A stretch of DNA of 64,000 nucleotides from Rhabdornis inornatus (lineage: Eukaryota > Chordata > Aves > Passeriformes > Rhabdornithidae): NCBI GenBank assembly GCA_013397075.1, contig VWZS01008810.1, forward strand, positions 1,958,504 to 2,022,503, in the 5' to 3' direction. Positions 48,281-60,469 of this stretch are shown piece after piece. Below the pieces are notes generated by a model. That model did not search any database and was not told the origin of the DNA. It was given only the letters and a program-made list of their open reading frames with translations. Each line of letters begins with the position of its first letter. The stretch's first letter is position 1. A program made the position numbers and the translations under genes.

Positions 48281-48396
48281 AATAAAATAAAATAAAATAA
48301 AATAAAATAAAATAAAATAAAATAAAATAAAATAAAATAAAATAAAATAAAATAAAATAAAATAAAATAAAATAAAATAAAATAAAATAAAATAAA
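48281..48396. repeat. (AATAA)23 pentanucleotide microsatellite
   Basis: About 23 perfect copies of the AATAA/AAAAT pentamer. Because 5 and 3 are coprime and the unit lacks stops on the minus strand in all frames, it gives long Phe/Tyr/Ile/Leu-rich minus-strand frames (48261-48669) that are not genes. The uninterrupted array is likely length-polymorphic. Confidence 0.97.
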
Positions 48397-50440
48397 TGGA
48401 AGAAAGAAAAATACCAAAAAAAGAAGAACAAAACCCAAAAGACAGAATATAGCATCTACAGTGTACCTGTAAGCACTTTCAACGCTGTCCATAGTGAGAA
48501 AGACAAGTTTTCCTGATGTATTGCTAAGGAATATGAAATGATTTCTAAAAAACCAAGTTCTACAAAAAAACTTCAGAGCAAATACTCCTAAACTTTTTTC
48601 CTTTTCTAACACTTTCATTATTCCTGCTTCAGCTCCCAACAAAATCAAGGTTATTTTACTGGCCACCATTAAGTTGCTACCACAATATAGATTATAGATA
48701 AATCAGGAGACCCAAAAATCACCTCTGAAAACATGGCTGAACTCCCGAAACTTTCCTGTGACCACATACCAACCAACCTGACTGTCAACAGATAAAGTCA
48801 AAGAAATCCACCAGAAGGTAAGAACAAGGACCACTACCATGTTTCACACTGTCTACACTGTTAAATCCTTGTCAGAGACCTTTCCTGACACTGACATTGT
48901 CAAACACAGAGTCCCAGATGTGCCGCCACTCAGCCCAGACCCTGGTGCTCCCGGGCACAAAGTGTACAGTGCAGACAAGGTCGTGAGAGAGCTTCTTCTA
49001 AATGCGTTGCAATTGCCAAAGATCTCTTCCCATCCTTGGGAGGTATGAGTTTACCGGACTTCCAACAAGCTGAGACTGATGCCTGCTGCAACCAGGAGGG
49101 AGGGGAAAAGTCCTTGTACAATTGAGCTCTGGTCTCACAAAGTAAGTAGCAATTAACTGCACAGCCTTCCAGACAAGGCAGAAACCCAATTACAAGTGCA
49201 TGCCTTGGGAAGCAACCAGCAGGTAGTTCACATGAGTGGTAGTGTTACCTGCCTTGTCCCAGAGCACTCAGCTGGGAGCTCCTACTGTGAGTTGCTCCTT
49301 CTCCATGGAGACTAGTATCCCATGATAGTGCAAGGGAATAGGTGCTTGTCTTGGCACCACTAATTGCTACCTATCAACTGATGATTGTGCTGGCTTTTTG
49401 AATGGTTCAGGGCTTTTTTCCTCCTCCTGTCCAATTCCTCAGCGTGTTTCACTGACCCCAAGCACTCAGCTAAGGGGCACTGGTGCCTCCCACTAGACTG
49501 GTAGACACTTGGTGTCTGACTAGGGGTAGCAAGGTCCAAATGTGTGCAAGAGTTGATATGAGTCAGTGCTTCCTGCTTCTCAGATACATGATAGTTCACA
49601 GCTGAAACTGAGGCACATGAGTGAACCAGGCCAGTTCATTTTCTAGGCTCGAAGGCAAAGTCTCTTTTCAAAGTAATGCATTCAAAGTTCATATAGCTAC
49701 TGTTAACATAATGGAACAGTTTAAAAACACTGACTGAGTAAATATCTGTGCCTGTATAATTAATCATTTTATCTACAATATGACAAGCAGTGAACAGATT
49801 CACAATGGGCTTTCTTTAATACCATTTCTGTCAGAGATACCACAAATTTTGCCATCACTGTGGAACATTCCTGCAATCCTGTCACATTGTATCTTATAGC
49901 CTGTACTATTTTTAACATTAATACTCGGACAGTAGACCAGTTTTTGCCATTCTTCATCTAAAGGCACTAAAGATAATTATTAAAATATATCTGTGTGTGA
50001 AGATAAAAATCTTATTTTGCACAACCCTGTGATGGGCTATATAAACTAGATGAAAAGGCATCCCATAAATATTACACTGTTCCCCTTTTGTGTATAGATA
50101 AAGGTAGTTTTCAAACCATATTGTTTTTAGATGGTTAAAGAAAGACAAAGAAATAATATCACATAAGCAATGGCAATAGAAATGGAAATCTGCCTCTGTT
50201 TTACACTCATTTGAGTTGCTATCAGCAGCTTTGATCATTGCATTCTAAGGATAGCATACACACATTTTACATTTCTGCTGGGGAAAGTGCCTCTGAACCA
50301 TGCCTTTTGTGTTACTGCTGGGCAGAGAAACAGCCAAGGGACACAAGCACCTGAATCTGTGTCTCCTCTGCAGGTACTATGTGAGCTTCTTTTGCTATTT
50401 TACCTCTCTAAAGGTACATTTTATAATAAACCAAGCATGT
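48397..50440. other. unassigned noncoding stretch
   Basis: No gene accepted. The part 48.82-49.33 kb is GC-richer and holds a 69-codon plus frame (48839-49048) whose end overlaps a GAG|GTATGA donor-like site, but it matches no protein I know. The rest is ordinary AT-rich DNA. Confidence 0.45.
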
Positions 50441-50914
50441 TCACAGAATCACAGAATCTGGAATCGGTAAAGTTAGAAGAGAGCACAGTAGGTTGTCTGG
50501 TCCAACCTCCCTGCTCAAGGAGGGTCATCCCAGAGCACATGGCACAGGATTCTGCCCAGATGGTTCTTGAATATTTCCAGGGAGAGAGATTCCACAACCT
50601 CTGTGGGCAACCTCTTCCAGTGCACAGTCAGCTGCACAGTAAAAGTTCTCCCTCACATTCAGGTGGAACTTCCTGTACATCACTTTCTGCCCATTGCCTC
50701 TTGTCCTTTTGCTTGGCACCACCAAGAAATGCCTGATACCATCCACTTGTCATACTCCATCCAGGTATTTGTAGACATCGATGAGGTCTCTCTCAGCTTA
50801 ACTTCCTGAGCCTGTCCTTGTAATGGAGGTGCTCCAGTCCCCCTGTCATCTCTGTCATTCTCCTCTGAAGTCTCTCCAGGAGCCTCATGTCTCTCTTGTA
50901 CTGAGGAGCCCAGG
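50441..50914 (-). mobile_element. CR1 LINE 3' fragment, minus strand
   Basis: The plus-strand reading starts with the inverted CR1 tail TCACAGAATCACAGAATCTG. It then follows the family through GGTCCAACCTCCCTGCTCAA, TTGAATATTTCCAGGGAGAG, GATTCCACAACCTCTGTGGG, CAACCTCTTCCAGTGCAC, GGTGGAACTTCCTGTACATC, GCCCATTGCCTCTTGTCC and GGTATTTGTAGACATCGATG. It ends at GGTGCTCCAGTCCCCCTG and CTCTTGTACTGAGGAGCCCA. That is about 470 bases of ORF2 end plus 3'UTR. The 149-codon plus frame across it is antisense to the LINE and is not a gene. Moderate divergence suggests an intermediate age. Confidence 0.95.
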
Positions 50915-53900
50915 AAATAGCTTCCTTGGCTTTGTGACTGCTTCAGCCTTATTAAGCAAACTCATCCTGCCTCAATTCTTTTACATAAGCCACATATCAT
51001 AATTTTGAATGTCTGAAGACATAAACACTGCCCACTTTCATGCTATTAATTGTGGCTTGGGTCAGAATGGTGCAAAATCACCAAATCAGTCAAACAAATG
51101 ATATTAAATGAAGTGAGCTGATTGAAAGGAAAAGAAATCAAAATACAGTGATAAAGAATAAGATAAGGGCAGGGAAAAACAAAAAGTTTTAGAAATTCTG
51201 TTATGGTCATTTATTTAGATGTCCAGAAGTGTCTGAAAAGGATGCCACTTATGGTGATATACACTAGGACAAAAAAACCCCTAGAGGACAGATGTGAATG
51301 CTCAGATAGACATTGTAATGAAAGCAACCTCAAAAGCATGTACAGAGAAATTAAGTAATAAAGCTGGTGAAAAGAAGCCGTGGAAAGGGCATCATTTCAG
51401 CTCTATTGCTACTGCCTAGGTGATAGAGGAGAACTGAAAAAAACAAAAAAAAACTGAAAGAAACAAGACTATTTAGGACTGAATAGCAGATATCTGTGAA
51501 TGAGTGGGGAACATTGAACAGTACCACAACTATAGTCTTTGTGTGTCATGTACAGACTAGACAGCAAATATACATGCCTTAGAATGCACCAGCTGACAAA
51601 GAGTGTTCCTGCTTTCTTTTCCCTACATTTTCAAGTAGTTGTCTGAACTGTGTGATTAAAGTTTGATTTAAAATAGATACTGACATATATAAAAATATAT
51701 GCCAGTAGTCTGGTAGTTGTTGGTCAAAAATATACGACTGGTTGCTTGCAATACATTTATAACTACTAGAAGTTGAATTCTTACAAAGGTGCACTCACTT
51801 ATACTTCTGAGCTTTCCAAGAAATGTGTTCTTTATGAAGAGTCATTAATGTCCTCCATTGTTTCCAGAAACCAAAGTTTCCCCCCAGCCTATGGAAGATA
51901 CTTCTCACTGATAAGCTGTGAAGATTCAATACAGGACAGTCAGTGGCAATTCCTCATCCATGGGATGCACTATAGCAGCATTACCAATGGTGAATAATGT
52001 GCTCTATCAATTGGTCTTCAAAGGAGAATATAGTATCTCCTTTCACTGAGCAAGGAAAGAAAAGATCTAGGTATTATGTATTTAAACTATGCATTCTGTG
52101 TCCCTGTTCCAAATATGGACTTGCACAGCTACATCAGATAAATCAAAAAATCTGCATTTCATTCATATGATAAGACGTGGAAAATGTGTTACTAGTCACC
52201 TAAAAAGACAAGTTTATGTACAATATCTTGAAAAACCATTTGACAACAGAAGGTCGGATGTGACATATATTTGACATCTTAAAACCTCAAACTAGTAAAA
52301 CTTTGAGGTCAAGCAAAGGTAAAATCAGAATAACCCTCTTCAGATTTTTATCGTGTATGATAGAACCACAAATAAACTTTAAGTTCTCCCAGCTTCTAAC
52401 ATGTCTGAACCTGACTGAAAGCTAAAGAGAAAGCTTATCTATTGATTTTCACATGTAAGCTAAATGGTAAAATAACCTTGACTCATTAAAGATGTCAGTG
52501 TTGTAGATGATTTGGATATCTTTGCCATTTGAAAGTAACATATGGATAATTTACTCAAGTTAAGTTATTCTTAAGTAATTTGCAGCGCTGCACAGCTTCA
52601 AATTTTTCACCTTCATGATTACCAAGAATACTTTATCATTAATCACAATATTCAACAGTGGAAAGAAAAGCTACTCTATTTACTGAATCCATACAAAGCA
52701 TAATATTTCTTTTTACTCTTATAAGTTTTACAGTAGGTTGCTTATTGAGATTTCTCCAGTGCACACACAAAAAGATGTTATAAATAGGAATATATGATTA
52801 AAAATTGCTAATTATTTTGCAAATAATAGGTCTGCTGTAAAATATTCAGAATGCCTTACGAAACAGTGTCAGTGCTTGCCCATGTGTTGTATAAATATTA
52901 CCTATCTAGCCTGTCACCTCTAGTCTGTGAGACAACCAAGATTTTATTTCTAATTGGTTTTTTTATTACTATCAAATAAAAAAGCTCTGTTCATAAAAAA
53001 TTATTAGGGCTGTTTCACCAGAAATGTTGTGGTCTAGGATTGCACCTTTTCCTAGGTAAAGTTGCCATCTCTTTTCTAACTGAGAAAGAATTACCCATTC
53101 TTGACATTTGGCAGAATTTTCTCAGCTATGTCTCTTGACCTGTTTGGCTTCTAAATGGATACAAGAGCAAGCTAAAGATGTAAAAAAAATTACTCAGAAT
53201 GCATGGGATAATGAAAGAGTAGGTGTTGTGCTAAAGAAGGTTCTTTTTTAGGAAAAAAATACATACTTCATACATACTTCAGATGTGACCCTGATATTCA
53301 TACTCTACTTAAGTAAATTTTGTAGCTGTTTACAATTTTCAAAGGATAAAAACAGATGTTCCTTATCCTATGGCTTTACGGCCAACTTATTCACCTAAAT
53401 AGATAATCTGTGATGCCCTAAGTATGAGTATGATACTGAGAGTGCATGGGCTTGTGCAACAGGATTTTTAAAATCACAGAATAGGATGCTTATGCAATAT
53501 TATCTTTATATCTAGAATATTTGTAACTTCTGTGTGTGAAATTTCAAGTTTTATACAATACCACTGGAGAGAATAAAATGGGTGGAATAGACAAGGTCCT
53601 TCTTAGATGCTCAATCTGAATAAGGCTTTCTAGCTTTTTAGATAGAGCCAGTTCTTGCTATCCCAATCCTGAGATGGTATTTTTAAATGGTGTGTCACAA
53701 GTATGGACAAGATATTTGAACCTGAGCATACTTCAAAATCAGAGTGCCATTAACTTGTATGAAGATGCTTTGCAGTCTCTTCAGATTTTCTCTTGCATTT
53801 TTGTATCAGAAACACAATATGTGAACTCATAATGGATTTCAAAACAATTAAATGTAAATTAATTAATCTTGGTTCTAAAATCTCTAGAAGTCTGTGTGCA

Positions 53901-55997
53901 GAATTTGGCTAAGAAAGGCAACAGTGCATAGAAAAGGAAGGAAAGGGCGAAGGAGGCTGGGTGAGTGTTCCTTAAGGTTCTAAAGTTTTAAAAGAAATTT
54001 GCATTTCCAAGGAGATATATGATTAGAGAGTTTGGATTAGGAAGCCATTGGTGAAGCTGCAGGAACATATAAAGCAGAATTTGTGTCTGTGCTTCTGCCA
54101 GTGCTTGAGTTATTTGGAACACTACACATCTAGAAATGAAGATTTGCTGCAACTTGTGATGCTTCTCATTAAGTCAGACTGTGGTTACAGACCTGTGTCC
54201 AGAACTGCTTTCCTATGCTTGAATTATGTTGGATATCTCCTAGAAATGACTCTCTATTAAGTTATCATTTTGCTAAGGAGCACTCAGTGGGAGTTTTAAG
54301 ATTCCTCTCCAAATACAAAAGGGAATACTTGGTTAAGAATCCAGCACTGGTCTGAATCAGTTAAGAAGCTCTGCAGGGGGTTTACTGCCCCCCAAAGAAT
54401 CACATCAAGGACAGTATAAAAAAGGAACAATCAACCTGTCTGAAAAGGAAAACAATGAAAATAGCTTTATTTGGTAAAAATAAAAAACTTCAAGGCTTGT
54501 TTTCTCATGAATTTCTATTGAAGAAAAACATAAGGTAGTGTAACCCAAGTTAGGAGAGAAGTTGACTGAATATTGACAGACACCACAAAAACTGGTTTAA
54601 AAGCTTGATGTTTTGAGGAGATATACTGTTCTTAGAACAAACATTATTGCAGAATGATACAAACTACACTAGGGAAATCAGCTAGAAGGGCGAGCGTTTT
54701 CTGAATATGTGGCAGCTTTGAAGAAGTTGGCAGGAGTGTATCTTTTTGGGACAGTCATTGATCAGGCATTGTGGGACAGGAATGTTTATGACATGTGAAA
54801 CTGTCATCTGTAAAAGCTTGCAACCTGTGTGCAGACACCCATACAAACACAAGTACTTTAGCATTTGGAGTTTAGAAAAGAATAGTCATATAAAACTTCA
54901 TTGTAACAGTAGGGATTATATTTTTGAAGTGAAAAACAAAATACACATATTTTGGAAGAAAGCCTTTTTTTTCCCTCCCAAGTATCCCTCAGAAGAAAGT
55001 GTGGGAGTAGCCCCCAAATCAAATTGTAGACGGAAGATGTATTTATATTTTAAAATAATGTTATGTGATACAAGGTTGCTGAAAAAATCTGCCCTCAGAA
55101 GAGATGGTGATGAAGCTGTTGGTCTTCCTTCCTATGAATATATTCTCCCTGGGAAGATGACCACAGAAAACCAGGTGAGGAACAGAGAACAAAATGTAAG
55201 AGGGACACCAGGATGGTACATAAGCAGAAAGGTACTCCCCTCTGTTTGGTAGGATGTAGTTTAAACGGAAGAATGGATGAATATTTGATTAAATTGGTAG
55301 TAAGTGTTCTATGAATTAAATATAATTGTTTAGCATAATCTAAAACTAACACATAATAGCTCACTGCCAAGAAGAAATGGTTTAGTCAGAGTCCACAAAA
55401 TTTTCCTTTTGATCCCAAGTAGAAGGTTTCCAAAATTAGAGACCGCTGCTGATATAAAACATGCATGTCCAGGAACTTATCTTGGTATCCTACATAAGAT
55501 AAATCCAAACTCAGGGACATTGTTACTGAGTATTTATTAGCAAGATAAGATAATAATGCACAAGAAGAAACATGAAGTGGGTTACATGAACTCGTTAGGA
55601 CTTTTCATTTGAATTGACAATTAAAGATAAGCTTAAACCAATTTTGCAAGGATAGAATGTAGCAGAATACACAAGGTAGCAGATTACATCAAAGATATGT
55701 TTGGGAAGATACTACTCAAAATCACAAAACCTTTGATATTTATGGATTTAAGTTGTGCCTGCTACAAAGTTTTGATGGTGTTAGAGGTGGGCGTCTGACA
55801 AAACACCTGTTCGAACCAGGAAGCAGCATCAAGAGTTCCATAAGCATTCACCCTTAGGAAAAAATGTTTCTTTTGAATATAGTTTCATGCACCTAATTTT
55901 GAAACTATATGAGTTTCTAACTATAATAAAAAGTATGTTTCACCAAAGATGGATAAGAGAGTATCCAGCATCTGAAGGCAAACCTCCACCTGCAAGA
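50915..55997. other. unique AT-rich noncoding stretch
   Basis: No gene or transposon recognised in 5 kb. The longest frame is 54746-55252 (plus, 168 codons), discussed under findings; it has no domain I recognise. Confidence 0.45.
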
Positions 55998-56058
55998 AGC
56001 AGGGAGTTGGGTTCAATGATACTTATGGGGCCCCTCCAACTCGGGATATTCTAAGATA
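55998..56058 (+). mobile_element. CR1 LINE 3' end remnant, plus strand
   Basis: The bases GCAGGGAGTTGGGTTCAATG, ATACTTATGGGGCCCCTCCA and ACTCGGGATATTCTAAGATA follow the CR1 3' terminus of the subfamily that ends CCAACTCAGGATATTCTATG. Only about 60 bases are recognisable. The tail repeat has decayed. Confidence 0.75.
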
Positions 56059-56138
56059 ATATGAACTGTTTTGATAAATAAAGTGAATTTCTGACTTCAA
56101 ATTTTTCCAAAAACAAATACAGCAGTATTGGTATAGTA

Positions 56139-56190
56139 TAACTACTATAACTACTATTACATTATAACTACTATAGCTACTGTTACATTA
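56139..56190. repeat. two-copy 26-bp tandem duplication
   Basis: TAACTACTATAACTACTATT plus ACATTA is repeated directly once more with two mismatches. Confidence 0.85.
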
Positions 56191-58999
56191 AAACAGCTGA
56201 TTTTCCAAAATTTGCAAGTATTAACAAGCAAAAACTTGTCAAGGATATCCTGATATATATCAATGAAATTAGAATGTAAGAAAAAATGTCATTTTTTATT
56301 TGTCGGCTTTAAACTGCTATAGACATGACAATAGAACAAATAGTATATGATAGAAGGAAAAATGGGAAAGCAAATGAAAGTGGATAAAATCTGCAAGTTA
56401 AAACCTCTAGGAGAGCTAAAGGAAAGCCAAGGGATATTTCAATAAAATTTCAATTTCCCATAAAATTAAAAAAGTAGGAATGCTTTAAAATCTTGTTGGT
56501 AACACCTATAGATTCACTGCCAGGTTTGTTTGATCACATACTGATGTATAAAGACAGGAATGTCCAGCAGATATTTCAGTTATATATTTTAAACAAGACA
56601 GAAAGATGTACCTGTCCCATGTGATGTTGTTGTAATTGGAACTTTACCCTCTGTGGCAAAGGTTTTTAACATTTTTAAATTAAATGGCCAAGATATCTCA
56701 CACTCTAAACTCTCTCTAAACCGTAAATGTTAACCATAAAGGAATGGAAAACTGGGCAAATTCCAAGGGACTCAAAGACTGTAAGTGATTTCCAAATATT
56801 TCAAAGAGTTCAGAAGTTTAACCAGAGAGTTACTAATGGGACAAAATGGTGCTAAATTTAACTAAAAAGCCATTATTCACAAAGTAGCTAGAAATTTAAT
56901 TATAACAGGCAAAAGTATAGTCAATGCCAAATTATTCTCCAAAAGACATGAATCGTTATCAAGTTTTATGGAGTTTTTTGTTTGAGCCTTTCAATACGAT
57001 TAAAGACTTCAGTTATAGAAACATTCTGCAGGTAGCAGGGACTTCTTCCAACCAACTGACTTATTACTAAAAGATATTATGGTTAATAATAGGTTGAGTC
57101 CTATGTGATTAATAGGCCATACAATTTTGGCTTGTAGACAGATGACAGAAACTACCTGGTTTTGCTGGAAAAAATAACAAAGTGACTTTTCAGTCAGACC
57201 CAGAATTTAAAATCTGGATCTACTGTTAGCTAACCTGTTAATCAAAATGCAGATGTCAGAATTACATCTTTCAGATGACACAGATGTTGGTAGGGTGGCA
57301 AATGCTGAGCACATCTCGCTTTCACAGAGTGATTTGAATGGCTTGTTAAAATGGGTAGGGCTTGTACTTTTCAATACAGCACTATAAGGCATAATATATT
57401 GGAGAGTGAAAAAAAAAAAGGACTCTGATTAGAGAATTGAATAATTCTGGACAGCAGTAACTCGGAGCTGAAACACAATACTGAGTCAGTCAGAGACAAC
57501 TGCTGATCCTGCTCTTTCTGCAGGACCTGCCTCCATGGCTTGCACTTTTCTTTGTAATGAAAATTAAAACCAATACCAGGCAGCAGTGTTGAACTCAATT
57601 TCACTTTGTATATAGCATGGAAAAAGGGTGAGTAGGACATATATCCATCCATACTTCAGCAAGGACATAGAAAACCAAGAAGAGAGAAAGATTAAGAGAA
57701 TCTAAAAGCTTTGGGGAAATAAATGGCAGGTTTTAGAATCCAAGGGTTTAAAGCTCCTCAGTTACTTATTTTTTTAATTCAATTGAGTGGGGCAATCCAA
57801 CATCAAAATACAAAGTAGATTTACCTTTGAAGTCTTGAAGGCAAGATCATGCATCCTCTTCAAAAATGTGCACCTGTGAGTACATTCAAGCTAGGAGTAC
57901 AGCTGACTGACTCTGTGACAGGTGCCTCTCTGCAATGGCCCTGGATTCTGTGGGTCCTTATTTAAGGACCTTCTTAAATAGCTTATTAGATGTGCAACTC
58001 CACAACGAGATGGTAATTTTAACCAGACCTATCCCTGGCTTTCAGCAAGGCAAGGGTAAGTCATTAAGGCTTTCACTCTCTCCAAAGGCACATCTGGGCA
58101 GTTGCTGTCTTCCTACTACATGTGATTTTTCAACAGCCCCTTTCAGGAATTTCTGACTAAGCATTAGGTTCCTTTTCCACATATCTGGATAATCAAACTT
58201 ACAAACAGCTCCCTGCATAAATATTAACTCATCATTCTCAGTGCAGAATCCTTGGGCTTCCAGCCCCATATGTCTCACATAGCTGCCAGCTTTCACAGGC
58301 CCATGCAATTTTGCTTTATAGGTAATGTTAGATCTCTAGGCTCAGTGAAGGATTTCTTGTGTAACAATTTGGATTATGGACTGCATAAATGATTTCTTTC
58401 ATGAAAGCGGTGTTTCCTGATAAAATTCTGTCCTTTTTCATCCTTACCCTATTTCTCTGTTTCACTACCTCATAGCCTGTGTTCAGCTGTTGCCTTGGAA
58501 AATGGATATCCTGGAATCACACAGCAGTTTTAATTGTGTTGCAAGAAAAATACATGTTGATGGACTGCAGTAAAATGTCATGATATCTTGACTATATTGA
58601 GGGGCTGATCTCAAGAGCTTTCAGTTAAAATGTACCTGGCAACTGAGAATGGCTTGGCTTGTGGTGCAGGGATGTCATGATGCTAGTCAGAATTTAGGTG
58701 GTAACACCTAAATTGGGGGGTAGAGGGACAGCATTAGCTCCCTAGTGAATTTTGTCTTCGTTTTTGTCTTGGAACTTTATTTGATAGCAACATGCATGTC
58801 AGTTACATAATTATTATCCCGTGTCTTTCAATACACGTTCTCACTCTAATGGTGGTTTTGCAAGGGTGTGAAACATATGAACGCATTCATATATAAATGT
58901 ATTTTGCAGTTAAAATTACCATTTCTTGAATTTGGAGGAAGATACTATTTGGAGATGAAAAGCATTCCATCTTGATCTACCTCTATTTTCTCTTCTGCA
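56191..58999. other. unique noncoding stretch
   Basis: No gene recognised. Frames at 57371-57652 (minus), 57935-58156 (plus) and 58042-58308 (minus) are short and overlap in opposite directions without any known product. Confidence 0.5.
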
Positions 59000-59600
59000 A
59001 AACTTCAAGTCTGTCTGATTCTATTTGCTGGAAGAAACATTGAAAATTTGGAAATGCTTCTTTGTGAATAAAAATGTTAATATCTGTAGCTTTTGAAAAA
59101 AAAGCACTTTGTTCCAAATAAATAAAAAGCCACATGGTATAATATAGCCTTTAATTTGATTACAAACCAAGCTCAAATACTGCATTCTTTTGGGTTTTAT
59201 TATATCATGTTGCTTTACATTTCATATTTTACTTGGTTAGCACTTAGCTCTGCTTGAGAAATGTTGGAACCCTGGCTTTCTTTCTATTTCTGCTTTATTT
59301 TCCACTAAAATATCACATGCTTTGAAAATTAATTTGGAGGAAAAATAGCATTTGTTACAGTAATATGTTTCATCATTGTATAGGATATCTTCTGTATCGC
59401 TCCATCTATTCAGGCTGCTACTGCAATTAATGCAATCACTCTGTAACCTGGCATTTCACAATAATAATGCTGGCCTTTATGTAGCCTGTCTCCTGTTTTC
59501 TATTGTATAAAACTTTCCACTATGGATCTCAGCATGGTTTTGAAAATGCATCTGTCTTATTCTTTATTTTATCACACTACCTTGAAATAAGAAGTTAATT
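59000..59600. other. candidate conserved noncoding element
   Basis: Repeat-free, motif-rich AT sequence with words such as CCTTTAATTTGATTACAAAC (59150) and GAAAATTAATTTGGAGG (59323). The texture is like the other enhancer candidates in the window. Confidence is low without alignment. Confidence 0.25.
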
Positions 59601-60313
59601 TCTATCACAAACTTGACCTTTAATGCTGTTGAGCCTTATCTTTTCTCATACTTTTTCTTTAACCTTCTAAGATACAAAAGACATCTTAAACCCATACAGA
59701 GCGTTAAATCCTAAATATTTTCTAAGCAGCTATGATCTACTTGCCACATTAGAGTTGTAAATTAAGGTCTCATGTGTTGCAGGAACCAGCCTTCCATATC
59801 ACAGTTTTCTCCCCTGAATGAGGCAAGAGTCAGTCAGTAAATATATGTGGTCAACCTCAGATTTGCCTCACTGGGAGTTCACATGTATTTTTAACTGCCT
59901 TCAATTGTTAATGTATTCCTCAAATGAGATGCATCACCTTGAAGAATGACTTTTTGCCCTCTGGGAATACGCCAAACAAGTATTTCATTCACTATGATAA
60001 TCAGTTCTACCTCCAGCAACATATGAAACCCAAATTTAATAGGCACTAGTGATTAGGTTTTAAGACACAGAGTCATCACTGTCCACTGTAACAATAATAA
60101 TACAGGAAAAAAAGTGGAGGAAAAAATGCACTGTATTTGCTTTTAGGAATCATTAATAAAAGCAATCTAACTATCAACATTTGGGGAATATGCTTAATAA
60201 ATATAATGTTTTGTCATTAAAGAAAAGAAATTATGGCAGCAATTTTTATTAATTTATAAATTTTCTTGAGCATAAATAAAAGCTACTGCTTAGGTTGTAT
60301 AACCCTGGAAGCC
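59601..60313. other. unique AT-rich noncoding sequence
   Basis: Nothing gene-like or repeat-like is recognised. Confidence 0.5.
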
Positions 60314-60469
60314 ACAAAAACAAAAACAAAAAAACAAAAACCAAAATAAAACATAAAACCCAAAAAACAAACAAAAAACCCAAAAAACAAACAAACAAAA
60401 AAAACCAAAAAAACCAAACAAAACAAAACAAAACAAAAACAAACAAACAAAAAAAACCACAAAAAAAAA
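60314..60469. repeat. (AAAC)n-type A/C low-complexity tract
   Basis: About 156 bases built almost entirely of AAAC, AAAAC and AACC words, similar in make-up to the tract at 29.1 kb. Opposed Lys/Gln/Asn-rich and Phe/Val-rich frames over it are compositional. Confidence 0.93.

Noticed and set aside
48261..48669. Minus-strand 133-codon hydrophobic frame resembling membrane segments
   Set aside because: More than a quarter of it is the translated AATAA pentamer array; the rest is unrecognised.
50287..50809. 149- and 80-codon plus-strand frames
   Set aside because: They run antisense across a minus-strand CR1 3' fragment.
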